Origin: Bog-473 sp963763575
Lineage (GTDB): Bacteria > Actinomycetota > Acidimicrobiia > Acidimicrobiales > RAAP-2
Assembly: GCA_963763575.1 (NCBI GenBank)
Contig: CAVXPD010000016.1
Span: 20,911 to 84,910 of the forward strand
DNA: 64,000 nt
Direction of reading: 5' to 3'
How positions within the stretch are numbered: the stretch's first letter is position 1; the number at the start of each line of letters is the position of its first letter. The notes beneath the pieces are model-generated. The model did not search any database, was not told where the DNA came from, and was given only the letters and a program-made list of their open reading frames with translations. This document shows, in pieces, positions 43,681 through 53,074 of this stretch. A program made the position numbers and the translations under genes.

Positions 43681-44279
43681 AGCGGTTCGACGTCGCGGCG
43701 CTGGCCCCGCCGCTGCGCGTCCGGCGCCTGCCGGCGGGCCCGGTCGTCCTGCGCCCCTTCGAGGCGGCCGACCTGGCGCTGGTGCGCGAGGCGGCGACCG
43801 ACCCGGTCATCCCGTCGATCTCCTCTGTGCCGCAGGAGTACACCGACGACGCGGGGCGCGCCTTCATCGAGCGCCAGCACCGGCGGGCCGCGGCCGGGGA
43901 CGGCTTCTCGTTCGCGATCGCAGAGGAGGCGGAGTCCGACCAGGCCGACGCCGCCGCCGTCGGGGCCATCGGGCTCTGGCTCCACGAGATCGACTACGGG
44001 CGCGCCTCCATCGGCTATTGGCTGGTGGCGCGCGCTCGGGGCCGCGGTCTGGCTTGTCACGCGCTGCGCGCGCTGGTGGCGTTCGCATTCGACGAGCTGG
44101 CTATCCCGCGGCTGCACCTCTTCGTGGAGCCGTGGAACGTGGCCTCGGCCCGCACCGCCGCGTCGGCCGGCTTCCTCCGGGAGGCGACCCTGCGCGGCTG
44201 GGAACGCATCGACGGTGAGCAGCGGGACGCCGACTGCTACGCCCTGCTCCACACGGAGTGGTCGCCGCCTCACGCGTGA
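43677..44279 (+). CDS. GNAT-family N-acetyltransferase (RimJ/RimL type)
   Basis: 200 residues, coupled to the upstream gene by ATGA. VVLRPFEAADLALVREAATDP is the N-terminal GNAT segment, IGYWLVARARGRGLACHALRALVAFAF holds the acetyl-CoA-binding R/Q-x-x-G-x-A turn, and LHLFVEPWNVASARTAASAGF is motif B. RimL-like enzymes acetylate protein N-termini or small molecules. Its coupling to the putative nuclease may be incidental. Confidence 0.88.
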   Translation: MKRFDVAALAPPLRVRRLPAGPVVLRPFEAADLALVREAATDPVIPSISSVPQEYTDDAGRAFIERQHRRAAAGDGFSFAIAEEAESDQADAAAVGAIGLWLHEIDYGRASIGYWLVARARGRGLACHALRALVAFAFDELAIPRLHLFVEPWNVASARTAASAGFLREATLRGWERIDGEQRDADCYALLHTEWSPPHA

Positions 44280-44510
44280 GCCTGCCGACGCCCGGCGGCC
44301 CTCCGGAGCAGAGGCCCGGTCGACCGGCGCCACGCGTGCTTCCGCTTCACGGGAGCGGGTGGAGCGCGGCGCCGCGGTCATGTCAGGCTGGTGCATCGGC
44401 TGGTCGACGAGTCGGGGGCGCTCGGTCTGGTGGAGGCGTTCGAGAGCCTGGTCCCCCGGCGCCACCCGAGGACCCCGGCGTGAGCCGGGCAGTCGCAGAC
44501 CGAAGAGAGG

Positions 44511-44564
44511 GACACCGAGGACACCGAGGACACCGAGGACACCGAGGACACCGAGGACACCGAG
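44511..44564 (+). repeat. six tandem copies of a 9-bp unit in the leader of an enoyl-CoA hydratase gene
   Basis: GACACCGAG repeats six times without error, then runs into GAGGAGGAACGCCG directly before the ATG at 44576. Every unit contributes a GAGG across its junction, so the array is a ladder of ribosome-site-like sequences ending in the real one. The spacing is a multiple of three. Confidence 0.9.
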
Positions 44565-44575
44565 GAGGAACGCCG

Positions 44576-45373
44576 ATGCTCGTGCTGGTCGAGGTGGCCG
44601 ACGGGGTGGGAACAGTTACGCTGAACCGTCCCGAGGCGCGCAACGCCCTCTCGACGGCCCTCATGCGGGACTTGGAGGAGGCCGTGGCCGAGCTCGACGC
44701 CCGCGACGACGTCGCGTGCATGGTGCTGACCGGGGCCGACCCCGCCTTCTGCGCCGGCGTCGACCTCAAGGCGCTGGCCACGGAGGAGCGGACCGACCAG
44801 CAGGAGCGTCAACGCCGGCCGCTCGCCCACCACGGCTTCCTCCCGCCGCACGACACTCCGGTGATCGGCGCCATCAACGGGGCGACCGTCACCGGGGGCC
44901 TCGAGGTCGCGCTGAACTGCGACTTCCTCATCGCGTCGGACAGGGCCCGGTTCGCCGACACCCACGCCCGCGTGGGCGCCATGCCCGGGGCGGGGCTGGT
45001 CGTCCGGCTGCCCCAGCTCATCGGAGTCGACCGCGCCCGGCGGATGAGCTTCACCGGCGACTTCATCGACGCGCAGACGGCGTACGACTGGGGACTGGTC
45101 ACAGAGGTGGTCCCGCACGAGCGGCTTCTCCCGCGGGCCCGCGAGATCGCGACGGGCGTCGTCTCCATCCCGCAGGACAACATCCGCGAGGTCCGCCGCA
45201 TGTACGAGGAGATCGGGGCGCTGTCGGGCCTCGAGGCCTGGGACGCGGAGGCCGCCTGGTCGCGTCGGTGGATGGAGGCGCGATTCGACCAGGCGCGCCT
45301 GGCCGGCGAGCGGGAGAGGATCATGGCCCGCGGCCGGAAGCAGAGTACGGGTCTCGACGGCGCCACCACGTGA
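44576..45373 (+). CDS. enoyl-CoA hydratase/isomerase family protein
   Basis: 265 residues. TLNRPEARNALS, the oxyanion block FCAGVDLKALA and GAINGATVTGGLEVALNCDFLIAS are crotonase signatures. The first catalytic Glu is kept in GGLEVAL, but the second position is His in FADTHARVGAMPGAG, so simple hydratase chemistry is uncertain; this variant is frequent in actinobacterial EchA paralogues. The stop overlaps the next gene as GTGA. Confidence 0.9.
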   Translation: MLVLVEVADGVGTVTLNRPEARNALSTALMRDLEEAVAELDARDDVACMVLTGADPAFCAGVDLKALATEERTDQQERQRRPLAHHGFLPPHDTPVIGAINGATVTGGLEVALNCDFLIASDRARFADTHARVGAMPGAGLVVRLPQLIGVDRARRMSFTGDFIDAQTAYDWGLVTEVVPHERLLPRAREIATGVVSIPQDNIREVRRMYEEIGALSGLEAWDAEAAWSRRWMEARFDQARLAGERERIMARGRKQSTGLDGATT

Positions 45374-46405
45374 GGGTCTACGCGGGCATGGACCCTCGAC
45401 TCGACCTCCGCGACGCCATCGCGCACGCGCACCGCGTCGAGGCGCTCGGCTACGACGGGCTGCACGTGGCCGAAACCGTGCACGACGCGCTCGCGGTGGC
45501 GCTCCTCGTGGCCGAGCACACCGAGCGGATCACGGTGCGCACGAGCGTCGCCCTCGCGTTCACGCGGAGCCCAACCCTGCTGGCGTACGCGGCCTGGGAC
45601 CTCTCCAAGCTCAGCGGGGATCGCTTCCAGCTCGGGTTGGGCACGCAGATCCGCCAGAACATCGAGGACCGTTACGCCGTGCCGTTCGGCGAGGACCCCA
45701 TCGCAAGGCTGCGCGACTACGTGGGCGCGGTGCGGGCGGCCTTCACGTCGTTCGCCTCGGGCGACGCGCCGGCCTACCGGAGCCCGCACTACCGCGGTGA
45801 CCCGGATGCAGCCCTACTTCAACCCCGGGCCTGACGCGGCGACGGCTGCACCGGCGATCTACCTGGGCGGCGTACAGCGCCGCGCGTGCGCGCTGGCCGG
45901 CGAGGTGGCCGACGGCTTCGTGAGCCATCCCACCAATTCCAATCCGCGCTACCTGCGGGAGATCTGCCTGCCCGCGCTGGCCGACGGCGCGCGCACCGCC
46001 GGCCGGGACCTGGTGGAGTCGGGGTTCGAGACGGTGGTCGGCACCCAGGTCATCACGGGGACGTCGCCCGACGCCGTCCACCGCGAGCGGGAGCGCCAGC
46101 GCCGCCTCCTCGCCTTCTTGTACTCGACGCCGGCCTACGCGCCCACTCTCGAGCTGTACGGCTGGGACGAGCTCGGGCCGCGCCTGCGCGAGCTGGTCCG
46201 CCGCGAGCGGTGGGACGACCTGGCCGACGTGCTCTCCGACGAGGTCCTCGACGAGCTCGTGCCCTGCGCCACCTTCGACGAGCTATCCGGGATCCTGCTG
46301 GCGCGCTTCGCCGGCCTCGGCCAGGGCCTCTTGGTCTCACCCCCCGCCTCGGCCGGCGACGACGAGGCGTTCGCGGCGGTCGTCGCCGCGCTGCAAGCCG
46401 GGTAG
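45370..46405 (+). pseudogene. LLM-class F420-dependent oxidoreductase interrupted by a one-base frameshift
   Basis: GTG 45370 overlaps the hydratase stop. The first part (RVYAGMDPRLDLRDAIAHAHRVEALGYDGLHVAET to SPHYRG) reads in one frame and ends at 45834; the second part (VTRMQPYFNPGPDAATAAPAIYLGGVQRRACALAGEVADGF to the end) reads in another from about 45797. Removing one G from CGCGGTGACC at 45793-45801 restores HYRVTRMQPYFNPG, the family sequence. The joined product of about 344 residues matches the TIGR03617-like group. Either an assembly indel or a recent inactivation. Confidence 0.8.
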
Positions 46406-46406
46406 T

Positions 46407-46435
46407 CCCCATGCCCGCCTCAGCGGGGCATGGGG
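46407..46435. terminator. bidirectional terminator hairpin between convergent genes
   Basis: CCCCATGCCC pairs with GGGCATGGGG (10 bp, 9-nt loop). It begins just after the LLM stop and overlaps the last codons of the convergent aldo/keto reductase. No T-run is present. Confidence 0.55.
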
Positions 46436-47319
46436 AAGATCAGCTCCTCGGGGGCCATGGCGTCGACGGCGGCGCGCCGCGCCTCGTCGGACAGGGGCGT
46501 GTAGCGCTCGGCCGACGCCAGCACGCGGGGCAGCAGCGCCCGGTCGCCCGGCGTGCAGAAGGCGTGCACACCCGGCGTTGAGAGCGCGAAGTGGATGCCG
46601 CGGTCGAGGTCCTCGTCGCTCGCCACCGGCTCGTACCACGAGTCGGCCCAGCGCTCCGCGGTGGAAGCCTCGCCGTTGACGGCGTCGGCCAACGGGCGGC
46701 GGTCCGGCCAGGGGCGGTGGGCCGCCGCCTTGATGGCCATCACCCCGACGTCGCGCTCGGCGCACAGAGCGAGGAGTTCTTCGGCGGCCTCGCGATACTC
46801 GGGCCGCGCCCACAGCGCCGGGTACACCGGGAACATCACGGTGTCGAGGTCGAAGCGGCGCAGCGCCTCGAGGTGGGAGCGCGGCACTCCGAGGTCGTGA
46901 CCGGTGATGCCGGCGAAGCGCGTCAGGCCGGCCTCGCGCAGGGCGACGATCTGCTCGATGGCGGCCGAACGCCGGTCCAGTTCTTCGAGCGAGGTGACGG
47001 CGTGCGCCTGGTAGAGGTCGAGAACCTCGGCGTGCAGCAGGCGCCGCGTCGTGTCGAACTGGTCGCGCACCCCGTCGGGGTTGGCCCGCAGCGTCTTGCC
47101 GGCGATGAAGATCTTGTCGCGCCGGGAGGCCAGGTGCGGGCCGACCACCGACTCGGCCGCACCGTACTGGGGTGCGATGTCCAGGTGGTTGACGCCGTGC
47201 GCGAAGGCGAGGCGCAGCCACTCGCCCGCCTCGTCGACCGTGGCGGACCAGCACGCGGCGCCGCCCAGCACGGCGACGCTGCTCTCGTGACCGGTGCGCC
47301 CGAGGCGGCGCCGCTCCAT
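46420..47319 (-). CDS. aldo/keto reductase
   Basis: 299 residues. MERRRLGRTGHESSVAVLGG is the usual start, HLDIAPQYGAAESVVGPHL carries the catalytic Asp and Tyr, KIFIAGKT the Lys and LDLYQAHAV the His. The C-terminal STPGVHAFCTPGD corresponds to the NADPH-binding turn. It is 10 nt downstream of the VOC gene and cotranscribed with it. Reduces carbonyls; substrate unknown. Confidence 0.9.
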   Translation of the reverse strand: MERRRLGRTGHESSVAVLGGAACWSATVDEAGEWLRLAFAHGVNHLDIAPQYGAAESVVGPHLASRRDKIFIAGKTLRANPDGVRDQFDTTRRLLHAEVLDLYQAHAVTSLEELDRRSAAIEQIVALREAGLTRFAGITGHDLGVPRSHLEALRRFDLDTVMFPVYPALWARPEYREAAEELLALCAERDVGVMAIKAAAHRPWPDRRPLADAVNGEASTAERWADSWYEPVASDEDLDRGIHFALSTPGVHAFCTPGDRALLPRVLASAERYTPLSDEARRAAVDAMAPEELIFPMPR

Positions 47320-47329
47320 GGCCGGGACG

Positions 47330-48100
47330 TCAGCCCTTGGTCTGGATGACGTTGAAGACGGCGCCCACGTTGTCGGCCAGAACCGCGAAGCGGCCGGGCT
47401 CTATGTCGGCTGGCCCGAAGAACAGGGCACCGCCGAGCTCCTGGGCCTGGTCCACCGTGGCATCGATGTCGGCCACCGCGAAATACACGCCCCAGTTCGG
47501 CGGCATGTCGGCCGGCATGGTGTCGTTCTTCAACATCATCCCGCCGACCGAGCGACCGGAGACCTTCCACTCGGTGTAGGCGGGTGGCCCGCCCGGAGGA
47601 CCCTGGTCCTCGCCGTCCCAGCCGAACACGTCCTTGTAGAACGCCTTGGACCTGTCGACGTCCGTCGTGATCAGCTCGCTCCAGCAGTAGGTGTTGGCCT
47701 CGTTGGCCAACTGCGCGCCGGTGTGCTGATTCGGCTGCCACATCCCGATCACCGCGCCGAGTGGGTCGGCGACGATCGCCATGCGCCCCGCATCCATCAC
47801 GGTCATGGGCGCCGCGAGGACCGTGCCGCCGGCCGGCCCGACCTTGCCGACGCTGGCGTCGACGTCGTCCACGTCGACGTAGGTCATCCAGGACGGCGGG
47901 GCGGCGGGGTTCATCTGCGGGCCGAGACCCGCGACGGTCTTGCCGCCCAGGTCGCACACCGAGTAGCCGCCCGCCTCGGGCGGGCCCTCGGGACAGTTCC
48001 AACTGAACAACGCCCCGTAGAACTCTTTCGACTTGGCCAAGTCGGTGCTGCCCATGTCCACCCACGAGGGGACTCCGTCGTCGTAGCGCTCGATCTCCAT
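47330..48100 (-). CDS. two-domain VOC (glyoxalase-like) protein
   Basis: 256 residues with AAGGAG before ATG. Two tandem VOC units: residues about 10-120 (SWVDMGSTDLAKSKEFYGALFSW to MAIVADPLGAVIGMWQ) and 135-255 (CWSELITTDVDRSKAFYKDVFGW to FAVLADNVGAVFNVIQ). Each has the FY-x-x-x-F signature. Such CFP32-type proteins occur in actinobacteria and may bind metal and small ligands. Pairs with the aldo/keto reductase gene. Confidence 0.9.
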   Translation of the reverse strand: MEIERYDDGVPSWVDMGSTDLAKSKEFYGALFSWNCPEGPPEAGGYSVCDLGGKTVAGLGPQMNPAAPPSWMTYVDVDDVDASVGKVGPAGGTVLAAPMTVMDAGRMAIVADPLGAVIGMWQPNQHTGAQLANEANTYCWSELITTDVDRSKAFYKDVFGWDGEDQGPPGGPPAYTEWKVSGRSVGGMMLKNDTMPADMPPNWGVYFAVADIDATVDQAQELGGALFFGPADIEPGRFAVLADNVGAVFNVIQTKG

Positions 48101-48213
48101 GTCACTGCTCCTTTTGCGCCGGCCCCGTTACGCTGGACCGTACCCCATCGGTGCCCCACTCGCGCCGCCCGGGATGAGAAGATCACGGGAATGCCACATT
48201 CCCGGGTGGGCCG

Positions 48214-48762
48214 GTGAGTTCCCACCCCATCGGCTCCCGGGTGGAGCAGCTGGCACAGACCCTGGCGGAGCGGCTCGTGCCGATGATCCTCCAGGTGATC
48301 GACATCAACGCGATCGTGGACCAGGTCGACATCGAGAAGGTCATCGACCGGGTCGACATCAACAAGATCGTGAGCCGGGTCGACATCAACGCGATCGTCG
48401 AGCGGGTCGACATCGAGAAGGTCATCGACCGAGTCGACATCAACGCGATCGTCGAGCGGGTCGACATCGAGACGGTCATCGACCGAGTCGACATCAACGC
48501 GATCGTCGACCGGGTCGACATCAACGCGATCCTGGACAAGATCGACATCGACTCTCTGGTCGAGCAGACCGAGCTGGGCTCGATCATCGCCCGCTCGACG
48601 ACGGGCATCCTGACCGAGATCCTCGACGTGGTCCGGGCTCAAGGCGTCAGCCTCGACGACTTCGTCTTTCGTTGGGGCAACCGGCTCATCGGGCGGCGTC
48701 GCAAGGTCGCCTCCTGGCCCACGGGACCACCCCTCCTGGTCGATCCCAAGGTGCCGGCATGA
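48214..48762 (+). CDS. VDI-repeat protein (182 aa) preceding an RDD-family gene
   Basis: GTG 48214. A short helical N-terminus (EQLAQTLAERLVPMILQ) precedes ten consecutive nine-residue units at residues 29-118 with consensus V-D-I-(N/E)-x-(I/V)-(V/I)-(D/E)-R, then TELGSIIARSTTGILTEILDVVRAQGVSLDDF and a basic RRRK tail. No signal peptide or membrane helix. Similar repeats precede RDD domains in other actinobacterial proteins as far as I recall. The stop overlaps the RDD gene (ATGA), so the pair probably forms one complex. Function unknown. Confidence 0.8.
   Translation: MSSHPIGSRVEQLAQTLAERLVPMILQVIDINAIVDQVDIEKVIDRVDINKIVSRVDINAIVERVDIEKVIDRVDINAIVERVDIETVIDRVDINAIVDRVDINAILDKIDIDSLVEQTELGSIIARSTTGILTEILDVVRAQGVSLDDFVFRWGNRLIGRRRKVASWPTGPPLLVDPKVPA
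48298..48567 (+). repeat. ten-unit 27-bp coding tandem repeat
   Basis: Units follow GTCGACATC-AACGCGATC-GTCGAGCGG with few changes. The two unit types (VDINAIVER and VDIEKVIDR) largely alternate, suggesting an 18-residue super-repeat that expanded by duplication. Confidence 0.9.
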
Positions 48763-49379
48763 CCACCGTGCCCATGCCCTCGCCCGAACTAACGGTCGGA
48801 CGCCAGGGCCACTACGCGGGCGCGGTGAGCCGCCTGGTGGCGTATGCGATCGACGTCGGAGCGTCCTGGGGCCTCTACCTCGTCGGGTCGGCCCTGCTCA
48901 ACTTCGCCGTCAAGCTCGTGTCGAGCCACTCGTTCACTCTGACCAACCACCCGCTGGCCGGCGGGATCGCCTTCTTCGTTTGGGAGTTCATCTACTTCTC
49001 CTACCAGTGGGCGGTCAGCGGCAAGACCCTGGGAATGGCGATCTTCGGGGTGCAGGTGGTGACGCGCCAGGGCGGGCCCATCACCTCCGGCCAGGCGGTA
49101 CTTCGGACGATCGGGCTCGGACTGACCCTTCTGACACTCGGGATCGGCTTCCTCGGCATCATCTTCCAACGCGAACGCCGGGCGCTCGACGACTTCGTGG
49201 CCGGGACGGCCGTCGTCTACTCGTGGGACGCCCGGGGCGCACGGCTCCGATGGTTGGCGCGCACCGAGGGCACGCTGCACCGCGCGGTGCCGCACAAGAG
49301 GGAGGACGAGCCCGACCAGCCGGAAGGCTCGGCGCACCGGGAGGGGCAGGCGCCGGGACCCACGTCACGCTCGTCGTAG
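48759..49379 (+). CDS. RDD-family membrane protein
   Basis: 206 residues. The RDD core starts at AGAVSRLVAYAIDVGASWGLYLVG (arginine and aspartate of the first helix), with further helices at about 64-82 (GGIAFFVWEFIYFSYQWA) and 105-140, and the signature SGKTLGMAIFGVQVV and RRALDDFVAGTAVVY. The C-terminal tail is charged. RDD proteins are small membrane proteins, some linked to ion homeostasis. Translationally coupled to the VDI-repeat protein. Confidence 0.9.
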   Translation: MTTVPMPSPELTVGRQGHYAGAVSRLVAYAIDVGASWGLYLVGSALLNFAVKLVSSHSFTLTNHPLAGGIAFFVWEFIYFSYQWAVSGKTLGMAIFGVQVVTRQGGPITSGQAVLRTIGLGLTLLTLGIGFLGIIFQRERRALDDFVAGTAVVYSWDARGARLRWLARTEGTLHRAVPHKREDEPDQPEGSAHREGQAPGPTSRSS

Positions 49380-49419
49380 CGATCGAGCGTGCCCCGGGGC
49401 GCCTCTACGATGCCGGGCC

Positions 49420-50223
49420 ATGTCCTTCACCGAAATCACGACGCCGCATCCCGACGTGGCGGTCGTCACCCTCAACCGGCCTGAGCGGATGAACGCCATG
49501 GCGTTCGACGTCATGATCCCCTTCCGCGACGCCCTGCGCGAGGTGGGCTCGGACAATTCCGTGCGGGTCGTCGTGATCACCGGAGCGGGGCGCGGGTTCT
49601 GCTCGGGGGCCGACCACGAGAACCCGGGCACCATTCCGCACATCGAGGATTTGACCCTGCCGACCATCGCCCTGCGCTCCATGGAGATGCTCGACGACGT
49701 GATCACGACCATCCGGCGCCTGCATCAGCCCGTCGTGGCGGCCGTCAACGGTGCGGCCATCGGCGGCGGGTTCTGCCTGGCCTTGGCCGCCGATGTCCGC
49801 ATTGCCGGGGGCGACGCCTACTTCCGGGCCGCAGGCATCAACAACGGCCTGACCGCCGCCGAACTCGGCTTGAGCTACCTGCTGCCTCGCGCGATCGGCC
49901 AGTCGCGGGCGGCGGAGATCATGCTGACCGGGCGCGACGTCGGCGCGAGCGAGGCCGAGCGGATCGGCCTGGTCTCACGCGTCGTTCCGACGGCGGACCT
50001 GTTGCCGGCGTGCTTCGACCTGGCCGACCGCATCAACGGGTGGAGCCGCCCCGGGGTCGAGCTGACCAAGCGCCAGCTGTGGAACAGCCTCGACGCGAGC
50101 AGCCTGCAGTCGCACATGGACGCGGAAGGCACCTCGCAGCTGTTCGTTCGCTGCTTGACCCGCAACTTCGAGGAGTCGGTGGCGGCGCGTAAGGAGGGGC
50201 GGACGCCCGACTTCAAGGACTGA
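49420..50223 (+). CDS. enoyl-CoA hydratase/isomerase family protein (EchA type)
   Basis: 267 residues. VAVVTLNRPERMNAMAF, GRGFCSGADHENPG and AAVNGAAIGGGFCLALAADVRIA identify a crotonase. The usual catalytic Glu positions are Cys (GGGFCLAL) and a non-acidic residue near INNGLTAAELG, so it is probably not a standard hydratase. Resembles actinobacterial EchA12-like proteins. It converges with the haemoglobin gene over a GACCCCC hairpin. Confidence 0.88.
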   Translation: MSFTEITTPHPDVAVVTLNRPERMNAMAFDVMIPFRDALREVGSDNSVRVVVITGAGRGFCSGADHENPGTIPHIEDLTLPTIALRSMEMLDDVITTIRRLHQPVVAAVNGAAIGGGFCLALAADVRIAGGDAYFRAAGINNGLTAAELGLSYLLPRAIGQSRAAEIMLTGRDVGASEAERIGLVSRVVPTADLLPACFDLADRINGWSRPGVELTKRQLWNSLDASSLQSHMDAEGTSQLFVRCLTRNFEESVAARKEGRTPDFKD

Positions 50224-50233
50224 GGAAGGAAGC

Positions 50234-50250
50234 GACCCCCGACGGGGGTC
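50234..50250. terminator. GACCCCC/GGGGGTC hairpin between convergent genes
   Basis: A perfect 7-bp stem with a 3-nt GAC loop, 11 nt after the EchA stop and 24 nt beyond the end of the convergent globin gene. Confidence 0.5.
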
Positions 50251-50273
50251 CAGGGTTGGCGGCGGACGGGTCG

Positions 50274-50654
50274 TCAGGCAGTGTTGACCAGTTGGCGTGC
50301 CGCCATGTCGACGTAGGCCCGCAGCTCCTCGGTGTCGGCCTCGGCGATCCGGCCGTCGTCCCGCATCCGGTCGAGCGCGGCGTGCATGTGGCGGAGCCAG
50401 GCGTCCCGTTCGGCGGGTCCGATGACGAAGCGCGCGTGGCGCATACGCAAGCGCGGATGACCGCGTTGCTCGTTGTAGGTCGGCGGCCCACCCCAGTACT
50501 GCATCAAGAAGAGGGCGAGGTGTTGCGCCGACTCGGTCAGGTCGTCGGGGTAGAGCGGCCGTAGCAGCGGGTCGCCGGCCACTCCCAGATAGAAACGGTC
50601 AACGAGGTCGACGAAGAACGATGCACCTCCGACCCGATCGAACAGCGCGTCCAC
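50274..50654 (-). CDS. glbO: group II truncated haemoglobin
   Basis: 126 residues, GTG start. FDRVGGASFFVDLVDRFYLGVAGDPLLRPLYP, LFLMQYWGGPPTYNEQRGHPRLRMRH and ERDAWLRHMHAAL match mycobacterial GlbO closely, including the TrpG8 region (YWGG) and the proximal-histidine segment. trHbO binds O2 and NO with high affinity and interacts with the membrane. Monocistronic, next to a tRNA gene. Confidence 0.92.
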   Translation of the reverse strand: MDALFDRVGGASFFVDLVDRFYLGVAGDPLLRPLYPDDLTESAQHLALFLMQYWGGPPTYNEQRGHPRLRMRHARFVIGPAERDAWLRHMHAALDRMRDDGRIAEADTEELRAYVDMAARQLVNTA

Positions 50655-50691
50655 GGGGTGCAGAGTAGAGGCCGTAGACTGCTCCCGATCC

Positions 50692-51913
<1,222 letters not shown>

Positions 51914-51934
51914 TTGACTGAACCCCTGACGAAA

Positions 51935-52246
51935 TCACTCTCCCAGAACGCTGTTCAGCGAACCCGTGGTTGGTGGGGAATGGTCTCCTGGGCGGATCCC
52001 AGATCCAGTCGCAGGCTGCGATTTTTGCGCGAGCCGCTCGATGTACGCCTCGAGAGCTGCCGTCGGAATTCGACGGCTGGACCCAATCTGGATCGACTCG
52101 AGCTCCCCGGTGCGCAACAGCTCGTAGACCTTCGTGCGACAGATGGCCAGCGAAGAACCAGCCTGCTCGGCCGTCAGGAAAAGCGGCTTCAAGCGCGGTT
52201 CGTGTCCGGATTCGTTGGGACCAAGGCTGCGTTCCGAGTCCTGCAT
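51935..52246 (-). CDS. excisionase-like MerR/HTH_17 DNA-binding protein
   Basis: 103 residues with GGAGG 8 nt before ATG. The HTH_17 segment FLTAEQAGSSLAICRTKVYELLRTGELESIQIGSSRRIPTAALEAYIERL covers residues about 23-72 and is typical of small excisionases that bend att DNA. Directly upstream of the integrase in the same orientation. A perfect palindrome lies 20 nt upstream of the start. Confidence 0.88.
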   Translation of the reverse strand: MQDSERSLGPNESGHEPRLKPLFLTAEQAGSSLAICRTKVYELLRTGELESIQIGSSRRIPTAALEAYIERLAQKSQPATGSGIRPGDHSPPTTGSLNSVLGE

Positions 52247-52265
52247 CGGGTTCCTCCATGGCGTC

Positions 52266-52282
52266 GAAAGGAATTTCCTTTC
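52266..52282. promoter_or_regulatory. 17-bp palindrome upstream of excisionase-like gene
   Basis: GAAAGGAA-T-TTCCTTTC is a perfect inverted repeat ending 20 nt before the start codon at 52246. On the minus strand TATCTA lies just upstream and could be the -10. Likely the binding site of the element's repressor or of the excisionase itself. Confidence 0.55.
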
Positions 52283-52606
52283 CTACTTAGATAGGGACAG
52301 CGAGCAGACCGAAACCGAACAACATTGAGGTCAGAGGCGGATTCGAAATGACCAATCGACCTCCGTTTGTGACAGGTGATCTTCGGCCAGACGGGACGCA
52401 GCGGGACGCAGCGGGGACGAATCGAATACCGAAACAGGGACGAGTGGACGATGGCAGAAACGGCTGGTGTGGCGTCCAACAAGGTTCAGCGAACGGCATC
52501 TCTGAGGACCTGAAGCCAGTTGTCTCAGGGCCAAGAGGCCAAGACCGGGTGCCAAGAGGGAGGATTTGTCAGAGGTTTTCTCTACTGTCTCAAGCCGCCG
52601 CGCCTC

Positions 52607-52655
52607 GGCGGCGGCTGCGCCGCCGCCTTGGCGGGCGGAAAAGGCAATTTCCGCC
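52607..52655. other. two adjacent perfect hairpins
   Basis: GGCGGCGGC/GCCGCCGCC (9 bp, 3-nt loop, 52607-52627) is followed by GGCGGAAA/TTTCCGCC (8 bp, 6-nt loop, 52634-52655). Together they could fold as a compact RNA or single-stranded DNA structure. Confidence 0.6.
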
Positions 52656-52797
52656 CCACCGACGTCGATGAATCTCGCGACGATTACAGATCGGTTCATT
52701 GCGACCCACGCCCTCGGGTATCCACCCCGCTCCTCCGCCGCAACCTTTCGCCGGGGTGCCTGTGGCGGGTTGATATCCCCCCAGAGGGCATCCAGGC

Positions 52798-52894
52798 CGG
52801 CCGTAAACGGCCGACCACCACCATTGTGGGAAGTTGTCGGATGCGCCCCCGCAGCCGTCAAGGGTCCGCTACGCCGGCCTCCGGCCGCCCTTGA
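52798..52894. other. further inverted repeats in the element
   Basis: CGGCCGT-AA-ACGGCCG lies at 52798-52813. TCAAGGG/CCCTTGA at 52858-52864 and 52888-52894 enclose an inner CGGCC-TCC-GGCCG stem (52875-52887). The nested arrangement is unlike a simple terminator. Confidence 0.55.
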
Positions 52895-53074
52895 GCGCCG
52901 CTTGTCTCGGGGAATCGGCCCTAGCCCCGTGCGGAGCAGGCACGCGTGGGGCAGTCCAGGGAAACCAAGATGCCGTTGTCTCTCTCGGCCGAGATGCCCG
53001 CTGGTCCTCTCCGCCTGTGTACTAGCTGGTTCGGCCTCGCCAGCACAATCGGACACGAAAGACGAGAAGACGCC

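Larger units (their letters stand above)
52247..53074. other. non-coding, hairpin-rich stretch of the integrated element
   Basis: About 830 bases with no gene I can support. The open frames of up to 241 codons lack domain-like patterns. The stretch holds the operator at 52266-52282, two GGGACGCAGC copies near 52393-52412, and at least four perfect inverted repeats between 52607 and 52894. It may contain an origin or transfer locus, or a structured RNA. Confidence 0.45.

Noticed and set aside
52331..53056. 241-codon minus-strand frame in the integrated element
   Set aside because: No domain pattern, and it spans several perfect hairpins; treated as non-coding.
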